Below, piece after piece: positions 1 through 10,020 of a stretch of 64,000 nucleotides of DNA. The DNA is from Limnohabitans sp. JirII-31 (GTDB lineage Bacteria > Pseudomonadota > Gammaproteobacteria > Burkholderiales > Burkholderiaceae_C), in NCBI RefSeq assembly GCF_002778315.1, contig NZ_NESA01000002.1, forward strand, positions 242,890 through 306,889, read 5' to 3'. How positions within the stretch are numbered: position 1 is the first letter of the stretch; every line of letters begins with the position of its first letter. The notes below the pieces were generated by a model. It was not told where the DNA came from and made no database searches. It saw only the letters and a program-made list of their open reading frames with translations. The position numbers and the translations under genes were made by a program.

Positions 1-119
1 CGCTTGCACCAAAGCACAGGCCAGAGGCGTTCCTCCGTCTGGTTCGATTTGGTCGATCCGAGTCGAAATCCGGGCGGCATCCACTGCCAATTTCCTGGTC
101 ACCGTATCACGCAGAGAGC

Positions 120-2039
120 TTGGTCTCGTTTCGCTCCAATAGCGGCGCATCCGGAGAGCATGCGCGCATAGAGGCTGATTTGAATCCACATGGCACTAAG
201 CACGCGTTTGCTTATGACATCAGCCGCGAGAAGCGCGACTTGTATCGCGCGGAGATCGATTACAACGCATTCGACGCTGCGGTCGCCGGGCTGGACGACG
301 CGGTAATTGCGATGCTGTCGAGACTACCAACGCCAGTACGTGGCGACGACACCAGGGTCGAGCTTCCCGAACTGGCAAATCGAGTGACGCTTGGACGCAG
401 CCTTGATGCTTGGCTGGATGGCCTGCTGACGCAGCGGCAGCTTGATTTCGTGAAGGTGTCGTTGACAAAGAGCTTGCGATTGGTGGGAGCGGCTGGTACC
501 GGCAAGACGCTCTCGCTTGTAGTGAAATGTGTAAGCGAGCTTAGGAAGCACATGAATGGCACGGAAGGTTATCGCTCGTTGTTCCTAACGCACAGCCAGG
601 CGACGGTTGAGTTGATTACTCAGGCAATCGCATCTATGGATCACGAGGGCATCATGGCCAGATCCAAAGCATCGTACTTGAAGATTTGCACGCTGCAGGA
701 ACTCGCCAACGAGGCGATGAAGTACGACCTTGACGGCCTTGAACCGCTGTCCTCTGATGGCCTGGAGGGACGTGCCCTGCAGTTGGAGGCGATCGAAGCA
801 GAGATCGAGCACGTCCAGCGCAGCGACTGGGTTACTGCCAAGTCGAGATGCAGCGAAGGGTTCTGCAAAGGGATGTCGAGCATCCGCGGCACGCCAGCAT
901 TCCGAACGTTCGCGAGGGAGGTTGCGAACGAGATCGCGTGCGTTCTCGAGGCGGATGGCGTGCGCCAGTCTGCGCAGCGGCGAGAGCGCTATCTCAACGA
1001 GCCCAGGAAGGCATGGATGATGTACTTGCCAGACATCGAGGATCGGCGGGTTATCCTCATGATCTACGACCGCTTCCGTACCTTCTTGAAGGGGGTGGGG
1101 GTTCTTGGCGCTGATCAAATGATTGCCGACTACCTAGGGTTCCTCGATAGCAATCGGTGGGACAACATCAGGCACCGAGAGGGATTCGACACAGTCTTTG
1201 TCGATGAACTTCACCTGTTCAATCGACAGGAGCGGATGACGCTGCATCACCTAATGCGCGACGACTCTAAGGCACCTGTTGTGATCATGGCCTACGATAG
1301 CAAGCAGAGCGTTCGCGACACGTTCAATGGCTTGAACGACGTCTCCGGCGGGGTGGCCGGGCTGTCGCGCGACATGCGACTCGGCGAGACCGAGAGATTC
1401 GAACTGACCGAGGGCTTCCGGTATACGCCGGAGATCGCACGGGTTTTAGAATGGATTGATCAAGGTTTTCCAGCAGCGGGCATCTCAGAAGAGCTCGGAT
1501 TTGACTGGCGACCGATTGGCCTGGGAAGCATGAAGCAAAGCGGTGAGAGGCCCATCTTGGTTCGGGCGAAGAGCACCTTGGACATTTGGAACTGTGTCTT
1601 CCCTCGTGCTCGCGACAGGGCTAAATCGCTACAGAAGGGAAAGCGCGTGGCGGTGCTGTGCGCCAGTGAAGCGCTCTTCAAAAGATATTCAGAGGCTGGC
1701 GAATACCGCGACTGGTTCCTGCCGATTTCCGACAGGGAGCAGTTGTCAGGGCTTCGCCACGCTGGAAAGCGCTTCGTCTTCAGCATGCCAGACTTCGTTG
1801 CGGGTGTTCAATTCGATACGGTCTACCTCATCGAGGTGAACGACGGCGAGGTTGAGGAGGGTCCCTACTCGACAGGCAGCCTGCGCCGATTCGTTTCAAC
1901 GGTCTACTTAGGAGCAAGCCGAGCAGAGCAGGTCTTGGAGATCTACTCATCTGAGGAGCGGGGCGGTGCGTCGCGTGTTCTCCGACATGCTATCAATAAC
2001 GGCGCATTGGACGTGATCGATATTGGCGATCTGCAGTGA
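120..2039 (+). CDS. Superfamily-1-type DNA/RNA helicase-like ATPase, 5' end uncertain
   Basis: A 639-residue ATPase with a Q-motif-like LTQRQLDFV (about 103-111), a Walker A GAAGTGKT (123-130) and a Walker B VFVDELH (359-365), followed by a YDSKQS segment near 395 like helicase motif III. The overall pattern fits the UvrD/Rep-like superfamily, but no exact family is recognised. The start is a TTG with poor ribosome-binding context, and the frame stays open to base 3, so the real protein may begin left of the window. Another plus-strand frame is also open from the edge to a stop at 140-142 and could be the end of an upstream gene overlapping this one. The gene ends ten bases before an IS30 remnant, which supports an accessory or transferred origin. 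Confidence 0.6.
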   Translation: MVSFRSNSGASGEHARIEADLNPHGTKHAFAYDISREKRDLYRAEIDYNAFDAAVAGLDDAVIAMLSRLPTPVRGDDTRVELPELANRVTLGRSLDAWLDGLLTQRQLDFVKVSLTKSLRLVGAAGTGKTLSLVVKCVSELRKHMNGTEGYRSLFLTHSQATVELITQAIASMDHEGIMARSKASYLKICTLQELANEAMKYDLDGLEPLSSDGLEGRALQLEAIEAEIEHVQRSDWVTAKSRCSEGFCKGMSSIRGTPAFRTFAREVANEIACVLEADGVRQSAQRRERYLNEPRKAWMMYLPDIEDRRVILMIYDRFRTFLKGVGVLGADQMIADYLGFLDSNRWDNIRHREGFDTVFVDELHLFNRQERMTLHHLMRDDSKAPVVIMAYDSKQSVRDTFNGLNDVSGGVAGLSRDMRLGETERFELTEGFRYTPEIARVLEWIDQGFPAAGISEELGFDWRPIGLGSMKQSGERPILVRAKSTLDIWNCVFPRARDRAKSLQKGKRVAVLCASEALFKRYSEAGEYRDWFLPISDREQLSGLRHAGKRFVFSMPDFVAGVQFDTVYLIEVNDGEVEEGPYSTGSLRRFVSTVYLGASRAEQVLEIYSSEERGGASRVLRHAINNGALDVIDIGDLQ

Positions 2040-2049
2040 GCGATCCACG

Positions 2050-2286
2050 ATGGCCACAGACATCCAGGTCTAGTTCTGCGATCCGCAAAGCCCTTGGCAA
2101 CGCGGCAGCAACGAGAACACGAATGGACTGCTTAGACAGTACCTGCCCAAGGGCGTGAATCTGTCCGGCTACTCGCAACTTCAGCTCAATGCGATTGCAC
2201 GATAATTAAATAAGAGACTAGGCAAAACACTCGGCTTCCATACACCAGCTGAGATGTTCAGCGAATGTGTTGCACTGACCGGTTGA
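2050..2286 (+). pseudogene. IS30-family transposase C-terminal remnant
   Basis: Reading from 2050 gives MATDIQV, a stop (TAG at 2071), then [20 protein letters not shown], a second stop (TAA at 2203), then LNKRLGKTLGFHTPAEMF and the natural end at 2284-2286. The [15 protein letters not shown] block and the LN-R-P/TPAE tail are hallmarks of the C-terminal catalytic region of IS30 transposases. Two in-frame stops and the missing N-terminal two thirds show it is dead. The sequence GGTTGAATCCGCCGCC just downstream resembles the usual 3' end of such elements. Confidence 0.85.
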
Positions 2287-2397
2287 ATCCGCCGCCTAAA
2301 ACCGTCACGAGATGTGCAAACCTAAAGCTCAGTGATCAGCCAATGACTTTTCAATCGGTGTATGCACTCACAGAGCAACCGTGACAAATGAGAAAAC

Positions 2398-2688
2398 TTA
2401 CTTCCGTTGCGACGCCTTGATGTAAACATCATGATGGTCTCGTCGCCCGACAGAGATCACGATCACCACCAAGCGTTGGTCAATCACTTCGTAGACCAAG
2501 CGGTAGCCCACATCATGCAGTTTGATTTTGTAGGTGTTGTGCAGTTCACCACGCAATTGGGCAGAGGGCACATGGGGGCTGGCAAGCCGTTTGGCCAATT
2601 GTTTTTGAAACAGCGTGCGAATTGAGCCATCCAGTTTGCGCCACTCTTTCCAGGCACTGACATGAAACTCAAGGCTATAGGTCTTCAA
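2398..2688 (-). CDS. RelE/ParE-family toxin (StbE/RelE type)
   Basis: A 96-residue basic protein opening with YSLEFHVSAWKEWRKLD and containing ELHNTYKIKL, GYRLVYEV and VVIVISVGRRD, the standard RelE-fold signature (beta-strand core with a GYRLVY strand and C-terminal VGRR). Family members are ribosome-dependent mRNA endonucleases inhibited by their antitoxin. Its start overlaps the 3' end of the upstream antitoxin gene by 14 bases, so the pair is translationally coupled. Full length for the family, with no visible damage. Confidence 0.88.
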   Translation of the reverse strand: MKTYSLEFHVSAWKEWRKLDGSIRTLFQKQLAKRLASPHVPSAQLRGELHNTYKIKLHDVGYRLVYEVIDQRLVVIVISVGRRDHHDVYIKASQRK

Positions 2689-2929
2689 GTTTCACCTTGA
2701 CCGTTTTACCGCCAGAGCGGGCTTTGACAATTTTGGTCAACTCTGCGTCTTCAAGCCGCTCCATCATGTCTTCATAAGCCACAGCAGAAATCAAATAAGC
2801 CGTGGGCTTGTTGTGATTGAGAACAGCCACAGGTGACTGTTCAGCCACGTCAATGACCCCGCTTGGGTTACGACGTAAGTCGGTCATGCTGACGGTGTTA
2901 CGAGCGAAGATGGCTTGAGTGATAGACAT
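2675..2929 (-). CDS. RelB/Phd-YefM-type antitoxin (StbD-like)
   Basis: An 84-residue protein starting MSITQAIFARNTVSMTDLRR, with the DLRRNPSGVID and PVAVLNHNKPTAYLI segments of the Phd/YefM fold (DNA-binding N-terminus) and an acidic C-terminal part that would wrap the toxin. A longer in-frame start exists at 2986 but would run almost into the neighbouring photolyase gene; the ATG at 2929 gives the normal length and N-terminus. It precedes and overlaps the RelE-type toxin gene and very probably autoregulates the pair. Confidence 0.88.
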   Translation of the reverse strand: MSITQAIFARNTVSMTDLRRNPSGVIDVAEQSPVAVLNHNKPTAYLISAVAYEDMMERLEDAELTKIVKARSGGKTVKVKLEDL

Positions 2930-2982
2930 GGTATTAAGTGCTTTATTTAGTGTATTTTTACGTGCTTTTCTACAAAAGTCAA

Positions 2983-4521
2983 TCAAACCGTTTTATGCGC
3001 CAACGCCTGCGCCGCAATAGCCTCCCGCTGCTCGGGTGTCAGGCGCTTGAGGTTGTTGACTTGCATCACCATGCGTGGGTTTTTGGCCAAGGTGTCGGCG
3101 TGGCGCATCAAGAAGTCCCAGTACAGGGTGGTGATGGGGCAGGCCCGTGCGCCGGTGGACTGTGCGGGGTCGTAGCGGCAACCCTGGCAGTGGTTGCTCA
3201 TGCGTTGAATGTATTTGCCGCTGGCGGCGTAGGGTTTGCTGGCCATGAGGCCCCCGTCGGCAAACTGGCTCATGCCCAAGGTGTTGGGCAGTTCTACCCA
3301 CTCCACGGCGTCCACGTACACACCCAAGTACCAGGCGTGCACGGCTTGCGGTTTCACGCCCAGCAGCAAGGCGTACAAGCCGGTCACCATGAGGCGTTGG
3401 ATGTGGTGGGCGTAGCCATGCTGCAAGGTCTGGCCAATGGCGTCGCGCAGGCACGCCATGTCGGTGTCGCCCGTCCAATAAAACGCGGGCAGCTCGGCCT
3501 GTGCGTTGAGCGTGTTGCGCTCTAAGTACTCGGGCATGTGCGTCCAGTAAATGCCGCGCACATATTCGCGCCACCCCAAGATTTGGCGAACAAACCCTTC
3601 TACCGCTGGCAGAGGTGCCAGGCCTTGTGTGTAGGCGTCTACAGCCGCTTGCACCACTTCGCGTGGGTTGAGCAGCTTGAGGTTGAGTGCGCACGACAGA
3701 TGCGAGTGGTAAAGCCACACTTCGCCCTCCCACATGGCGTCTTGGTATTGCCCAAAGAGCGGCAGGCGTTGCGTGATGAAGCCTTGCAGGGCCAGCAGCG
3801 CATCGTCGCGGGTGACGGGCCAGCCAAAGCTGCTCAGGTGGCCGGGGTGGTGTGCGAGTTGGGAGTTGACCAAGGCCATCACGTCTTGGGTGATGGTGTC
3901 TGGTGCAAAGCGCTGGGGGGCGGGGATGGGCGGTGGACCTTGTTTGCCAAATGAGGCGCGGTTGTCGGCATCGAAGTTCCACTGCCCGCCCACGGGTTTG
4001 CCGTCGACCATCAAGATGCCGGTTTTTTGGCGCAGGGCGCGGTACCAGTATTCAAGCCGCAGTTGTTTGCGGCCTTTGGCGTGTTCGGCAAATTCGCGCA
4101 CGGTGCTGAAGAAGTGCAGGTCGTCACGCAGTTGCAAGGGCAGCGCGTGCGCGCGTGCCACGGCGCGCAAGTCTTGCAGCACACGCCAGTCGCCGGGGGC
4201 GGTGAGCACCAGGGCTTGGGGGCGCAGTTGTTCAATGGCGCGGTTCAAAGCATCGGCCAAGGTGCTGGGTGCGTCAGGCGTATCGAGCGCGGTGTAGTGC
4301 AGTGGCCAGCCTTGCGCACGCAGGGTCTGCGCGAAGTGGCGCATGGCGCTCAAGAAGACGGTGGTGCGTTGCTTGGACGAGGGGATGTGGGTGGACTCTT
4401 GCATCGCCTCGGCCATCCACACTGCGTCGCAGCTCGGGTCGAAGTCGTGCAGGGCGGTGGCGTCGAGGTTGAGCTGGTCGCCCAGCACGATCACCAAATG
4501 GCGCAGCGCAGTGTGGCTCAT
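2983..4521 (-). CDS. Cryptochrome/photolyase family protein, FeS-BCP type
   Basis: A 512-residue deoxyribodipyrimidine-photolyase-related protein. It starts with the Rossmann-like LVIVLGDQLN characteristic of the iron-sulfur bacterial cryptochrome/photolyase (FeS-BCP) group, which repairs (6-4) photoproducts or senses light. Candidate [4Fe-4S] cysteines are visible in the C-terminal half: one in DMACLRDAIG, two in NHCQGCRYDP and one in RACPITTLYWDF, the spacing expected for this group. The stop of the upstream DUF2256 gene overlaps its ATG (ATGA), so both are co-translated; DUF2256 genes are commonly found beside this photolyase type. Confidence 0.92.
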   Translation of the reverse strand: MSHTALRHLVIVLGDQLNLDATALHDFDPSCDAVWMAEAMQESTHIPSSKQRTTVFLSAMRHFAQTLRAQGWPLHYTALDTPDAPSTLADALNRAIEQLRPQALVLTAPGDWRVLQDLRAVARAHALPLQLRDDLHFFSTVREFAEHAKGRKQLRLEYWYRALRQKTGILMVDGKPVGGQWNFDADNRASFGKQGPPPIPAPQRFAPDTITQDVMALVNSQLAHHPGHLSSFGWPVTRDDALLALQGFITQRLPLFGQYQDAMWEGEVWLYHSHLSCALNLKLLNPREVVQAAVDAYTQGLAPLPAVEGFVRQILGWREYVRGIYWTHMPEYLERNTLNAQAELPAFYWTGDTDMACLRDAIGQTLQHGYAHHIQRLMVTGLYALLLGVKPQAVHAWYLGVYVDAVEWVELPNTLGMSQFADGGLMASKPYAASGKYIQRMSNHCQGCRYDPAQSTGARACPITTLYWDFLMRHADTLAKNPRMVMQVNNLKRLTPEQREAIAAQALAHKTV

Positions 4522-4682
4522 GGGGCGGTCTTCTTTTGGGCGCGACAGGCGTCAGAGCAGTACAGCACGTGTTCCCAGTTTTTGGCCCAGGCCTTGCGCC
4601 AGGTCATGGGCCGTTGACACACCGCGCACAGCTTGCTGGGCAGGGATTGTTTGTTGCCTTTGAAGCTGTGTGGCGCAGACAT
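4518..4682 (-). CDS. DUF2256 small zinc-ribbon-like protein
   Basis: A 54-residue ORF with two cysteine pairs, CAVC and CSDAC, around the conserved block RPMTWRKAWAKNWEHVLYCS. This matches the DUF2256 family (small, probably zinc-binding). Its stop overlaps the start of the FeS-BCP photolyase gene by the ATGA arrangement and its ATG directly abuts the end of terC. Function is unknown; the coupling to the photolyase suggests a role in its expression or maturation, which is inference. Confidence 0.9.
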   Translation of the reverse strand: MSAPHSFKGNKQSLPSKLCAVCQRPMTWRKAWAKNWEHVLYCSDACRAQKKTAP

Positions 4683-5429
4683 TCACTCGCCCGGGATGTG
4701 GTTTTGATGCAGGCGCACCACGCTGGAGGCGCGTTTGCGAAAGCGGATGTTGAGCATCTCCACCATCAGCGAGAACGCCATGGCGAAGTAGATGTAGCCC
4801 TTGGGCACGTGGTGACCAAAGCCTTCGGCCACCAGCACCACACCGACGACGACCAAGAAGGTGAGGGCGAGCATTTTGATGGATGGGTGGCGCGACACAA
4901 ACTGGCCGATGGCGCTGGCGAACAGCATCATCAAACCGACCGACGCCACAACTGCGGCAATCATGATGGCCACTTCATCGACCATGCCCACGGCGGTGAT
5001 GATGGAGTCGAGCGAAAACACCAAGTCGATCACCATGATTTGCAGCACCACGCTGGTCAGGGTGGCTTTGACGTTACTGTTCATGTGGTCTTCTTCGCCC
5101 TCTAAGGACTGATGAATTTCGCCGGTGCTTTTCCAGATCAAGAACAAGCCACCGAGGATCAAGATGATGTCGCGCCCGGAGATGGGGTGACCGAAGATGT
5201 TGAACAGGGGTTCGACCAAGCCGACGATCCAGGCCAGCACCAGCAGCAAACCAATGCGCATGAACATGGCCATGAACAGGCCAATGCGTCGCGCCACTTC
5301 TTGTTTGGCGCGTGGCAGTTTGTCGACCAGGATGGAAATGAAGATGATGTTGTCTATGCCCAGCACCAGCTCTAACAGGGTGAGGGTGGCGAATGCGATC
5401 CACGCTTGTGGGTCGGTTAAAAGTTCCAT
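4683..5429 (-). CDS. TerC family integral membrane protein
   Basis: A multi-pass membrane protein of about 248 residues. The hallmarks are the LLELVLGIDNIIFISILVDK block in the first helices and a repeated acidic helix VIDLVFSLDSIITAVGM, giving two conserved Asp-containing membrane segments. The TerC family is linked to Mn2+ export and metal loading of exported proteins. The start chosen is the ATG at 5429 because GGAG lies six bases upstream; the longer frame to 5495 would add a non-membrane leader. Downstream it abuts the DUF2256/photolyase pair, probably in one transcript. Confidence 0.9.
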   Translation of the reverse strand: MELLTDPQAWIAFATLTLLELVLGIDNIIFISILVDKLPRAKQEVARRIGLFMAMFMRIGLLLVLAWIVGLVEPLFNIFGHPISGRDIILILGGLFLIWKSTGEIHQSLEGEEDHMNSNVKATLTSVVLQIMVIDLVFSLDSIITAVGMVDEVAIMIAAVVASVGLMMLFASAIGQFVSRHPSIKMLALTFLVVVGVVLVAEGFGHHVPKGYIYFAMAFSLMVEMLNIRFRKRASSVVRLHQNHIPGE

Positions 5430-5500
5430 GTGTGTCTCCTTTGCGTCAGGATAACCAAGGCGGAAAGAACTTGAACACTGTGCGGGAAACACCATGCAAA

Positions 5501-5529
5501 CAGCCCCTGACCTTGCGGTGCAGGGGCTG
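5501..5529 (-). terminator. Rho-independent-like terminator of maeB
   Basis: On the minus strand CAGCCCCTG pairs with CAGGGGCTG around an 11-base loop, followed by TTTGC. It lies 28 bases beyond the maeB stop. The U tract is short, so efficiency is uncertain. Confidence 0.6.
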
Positions 5530-5556
5530 GCTTGTCGCGGGGTTGCGCAGGGGCGC

Positions 5557-7857
<2,301 letters not shown>

Positions 7858-7913
7858 GTGTGTCTCCTTGGATGTTGTGCATCAGAGATTACCTTCTTTC
7901 TCAAGCTGAAAAC

Positions 7914-7944
7914 AAAAACGGCCCCCATTTCTGGGAGCCGTTTT
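7914..7944 (-). terminator. Rho-independent terminator after tRNA-Met
   Basis: In minus-strand direction AAAACGGCTCCC pairs with GGGGGCCGTTTT across a short loop, ending in a T-rich run. It begins within 10 bases of the CCA end of the tRNA, so it most likely ends the tRNA transcript. Confidence 0.75.
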
Positions 7945-7952
7945 GTGTTTTT

Positions 7953-8029
7953 TGGTGGCGCTTCACGGATTCGAACCGCGGACCTGTGGATTATGATTCC
8001 ATCGCTCTAACCGACTGAGCTAAAGCGCC
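7953..8029 (-). tRNA. tRNA-Met (CAT)
   Basis: A 77-base cloverleaf on the minus strand: acceptor GGCGCTT/AAGCGCC, D arm GCTCAGTCGGTTAGAGC, anticodon loop ATCATAA with anticodon CAT, T arm CGCGG-TTCGAAT-CCGTG, and an encoded CCA end after discriminator A. The outermost anticodon-stem pair (A-C) is mismatched. The loop sequence fits elongator tRNA-Met; a tRNA-Ile2 with CAT modified to lysidine is less likely but not excluded by sequence alone. Confidence 0.93.
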
Positions 8030-8085
8030 GAAGCCCGAAATTATAACGTGTTTTTGGTGCCTTACAGGCGCCTGTTGGGCGGCCT

Positions 8086-8430
8086 TCAGGTGGCCTTGAG
8101 TGCTTCGCCCAAGACCTTGCCCAGTTTGTCAAAGTAAGCATCCGCAGCCTGGGTCGGCACCAAGTATTTGGTGCGGCGGTTTTGGCCTTCAAACACTTGT
8201 CCAATCAAGCCCGCATCACGCAGGTCGTTGAGTTTGCGGTGGATGGTGGCTGGGCTGGCAAGCGTCGCTGTGTTCATGGCTTCAGACACGGTCAATGGAC
8301 GGCCTTGAAGGTGCCGCAAGGCAATGGTCTCGAGCAGTCGCTTGGCGGTTTCATCCATTTCAGACAGCTGTTTGGTCGTGCCGGTCAGGGTGTTGGCCAG
8401 TGCCAAAAAACGTAAATAAACTTGTTTCAT
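8086..8430 (-). CDS. Winged-helix transcriptional regulator, tandem paralogue 1
   Basis: A 114-residue protein beginning MKQVYLRFLALANTL. The central part ETIALRHLQGRPLTVSEAMN then SPATIHRKLNDLRDAGLI looks like a winged helix-turn-helix, with NRRTKYLVPT as the wing. The ATG at 8430 is chosen because GGAGG lies directly upstream; the longer frame to 8532 would overlap the next gene. It is clearly paralogous to the gene at 8529-8870 (the MDET, SPATIHRKL and NRRTKYLVPTQ blocks are shared). Target genes are unknown; an inverted repeat in its promoter suggests autoregulation. Confidence 0.75.
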   Translation of the reverse strand: MKQVYLRFLALANTLTGTTKQLSEMDETAKRLLETIALRHLQGRPLTVSEAMNTATLASPATIHRKLNDLRDAGLIGQVFEGQNRRTKYLVPTQAADAYFDKLGKVLGEALKAT

Positions 8431-8443
8431 CGCTACCTCCTCA

Positions 8444-8476
8444 TGATGAATTAGTACATGGTAATAAATTTCATCA
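8444..8476. promoter_or_regulatory. Inverted repeat, candidate operator of winged-helix paralogue 1
   Basis: TGATGAA (8444-8450) and TTCATCA (8470-8476) form an exact 7-base inverted repeat with a 19-base spacer, 14 bases upstream of the ATG at 8430. The position and symmetry fit a dimeric regulator site. Binding by the adjacent gene product is inference. Confidence 0.4.
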
Positions 8477-8528
8477 AAACAAGATGCATTTTTCGTAAAG
8501 AACTGAAAAGCTGCGGGTTGTACCTGTC

Positions 8529-8870
8529 TCAAGCTTCTTTGAGCGCTTGCTGTATCAGCTGTCCCAGCTTGTGAAAGTACTGATCTGCTACCTGGGTTGG
8601 CACCAGGTATTTGGTGCGCCGATTGGCGCCTTCAAACATCGGAGCGATCAAACCAGACTCACGCAAGGCATCGAGTTTGCGGTGAATGGTGGCAGGGCTG
8701 GCAATAAATGCTGCCTCCATGGCTTCACTCACAGTGATGGCGTTGCCGCTAGCGTGGCGTATGGCGATCAGCTCTAGCAAGCGCCTTTGGGTTTCATCCA
8801 TGGCACCTGGTGCCGCTGAACTGTCTAAAGCTTGAGTCAGGGCCAAGTACCGAAGGTAGACTTTTTTCAC
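8529..8870 (-). CDS. Winged-helix transcriptional regulator, tandem paralogue 2
   Basis: A 113-residue protein starting at GTG (8870) as MKKVYLRYLALTQALD, collinear with its neighbour over the whole length: MDETQRRLLELIAIRHASG, ITVSEAME, SPATIHRKLDALRESGLI, NRRTKYLVPTQVADQYF. The region SPATIHRKLDAL is the likely recognition helix. Ribosome-binding context at the GTG is weak. The two genes lie head to tail with about 98 bases between the stop of this one and the start of the next, which points to local duplication and divergence. Confidence 0.75.
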   Translation of the reverse strand: MKKVYLRYLALTQALDSSAAPGAMDETQRRLLELIAIRHASGNAITVSEAMEAAFIASPATIHRKLDALRESGLIAPMFEGANRRTKYLVPTQVADQYFHKLGQLIQQALKEA

Positions 8871-8987
8871 GCCTAGGTTGCTTATTAAATGGTTAGCCTT
8901 CTAAGTTAACAGTTTTACTCAAGCGTGACAAGAGAGCTGGAGAAAAATTCACAACCATCGGCTGTGCGGAGTACACGAATGGTTGCT

Positions 8988-9030
8988 GTAGAACTTCAAC
9001 TGTAGTCAAAGGTATTGATTGAAGTTCTAC
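8988..9030. repeat. 12-base perfect inverted repeat downstream of Bug gene
   Basis: GTAGAACTTCAA (8988-8999) and TTGAAGTTCTAC (9019-9030) are perfect complements separated by 19 bases. On the minus strand this forms a strong hairpin starting seven bases after the Bug-protein stop. There is no T tract, so it is more likely an mRNA 3' stabiliser or protein site than a classic terminator. The rest of 8871-9036 holds the leader of the winged-helix gene and nothing else recognisable. Confidence 0.6.
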
Positions 9031-9036
9031 GTTGCT

Positions 9037-10002
9037 TCAGTCCACCCGAGCTCCGGAGGTGCGAACCATGTGAGCCCACTGAGCCACTTCATTGCGCATG
9101 AAGAGACCAAATTCTTCAGGGGTGTCACCCACGGCTTCAGCCCCTTGGCCGGCCAACTGCTCGCGGATAGCTGGCAATTTCAAGAGCTTCACCACTTCGT
9201 TGTTCAAGCGCGTCACCACCTCGCGTGGCGTGCCTGCGGGCGCAAATAAGCCAGACCAGGCATAGGTGACAAAGCCTTTCACACCGGCTTCTTCTACGGT
9301 GGGTACGTCGGGCAGTTGCGCCACACGTTTTTTGCTCGACACCGCCAAGATCTTCACCTTGCCTGAGCGCACATGCGCAATGCCTGTGGGCATGTTGATG
9401 AACATCATGTTGACCTGTCCACCCAGCAAGTCGGCAATGGCAGGTGGACCACCTTTGTAGGGTACATGCACGGCTTCCATGCCGGTCATGTTTTTAAACA
9501 GCTCGGTCGACAAGTGGGTAGATGTGCCTTGACCGGTAGATGCGTATGACAGGTTGGCCGATTTGTTTTTGCCCAATGCGATCAACTCTTTGACGTTGTT
9601 GGCGGGCACGGAGGGGTTGACGATCAAGATGTTGGGCACAGTGCCCACCAGCACGATGGGTGCGAGGTCTTTGAGCGGGTCGTAGTTGAGCTTGCTGTAG
9701 AGCGAGGTGTTGATGGCTACGATTTCAGAGCCCATCAACAAGGTGTAGCCATCGGGTGTGGCTTTAGCTACAGCCTCGGTGGCGATGTTGCCGCCAGCGC
9801 CGGGACGGTTTTCAACCAGCACGGCTTGGCCCAGGGCTTCGGACAGCTTGGGTGCCAAGGTGCGCGCAAAGAAGTCGACCGTGCCACCCGCAGGGAAGGG
9901 CACCAACACTTTGATGGGTTTGTTCGGAAAACTTTGCGCCATGACAAGGCATGGGCAACACAAAACCAACGCCGCGATGCGGCGTAACCAGAGAGAACGC
10001 AT
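9037..10002 (-). CDS. Bug family tripartite tricarboxylate transporter substrate-binding protein
   Basis: A 321-residue periplasmic binding protein with a Sec signal (MRSLWLRRIAALVLCCPCLVMAQ, cleaved after AQ) and the Bug hallmarks FPNKPIKVLVPFPAGGTVD, ENRPGAGGNI and VPYKGGPPAIADLLGGQV. The family captures small carboxylates or aromatic acids, usually for TctAB-type permeases, which are not in the window. AAGGAA lies five bases upstream of the ATG. It follows the enoyl-CoA hydratase gene by 18 bases, so both probably share a transcript; this hints at an acid fed into CoA-dependent degradation. Confidence 0.93.
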   Translation of the reverse strand: MRSLWLRRIAALVLCCPCLVMAQSFPNKPIKVLVPFPAGGTVDFFARTLAPKLSEALGQAVLVENRPGAGGNIATEAVAKATPDGYTLLMGSEIVAINTSLYSKLNYDPLKDLAPIVLVGTVPNILIVNPSVPANNVKELIALGKNKSANLSYASTGQGTSTHLSTELFKNMTGMEAVHVPYKGGPPAIADLLGGQVNMMFINMPTGIAHVRSGKVKILAVSSKKRVAQLPDVPTVEEAGVKGFVTYAWSGLFAPAGTPREVVTRLNNEVVKLLKLPAIREQLAGQGAEAVGDTPEEFGLFMRNEVAQWAHMVRTSGARVD

Positions 10003-10020
10003 GGAATTTCCTTAAATGGG

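Noticed and set aside
1..120. Minus-strand peptide DGGTPLACALVQA resembling a VWA MIDAS or ankyrin segment, plus two open plus-strand frames
   Set aside because: Only 40 codons are visible, the upstream DxSxS motif of VWA is absent, and several frames are open by chance at this composition; no gene call can be supported.
5430..5500. Mn2+ (yybP-ykoY) riboswitch before terC
   Set aside because: Only about 70 bases lie between the maeB terminator and terC, and no matching conserved loop sequence was seen.
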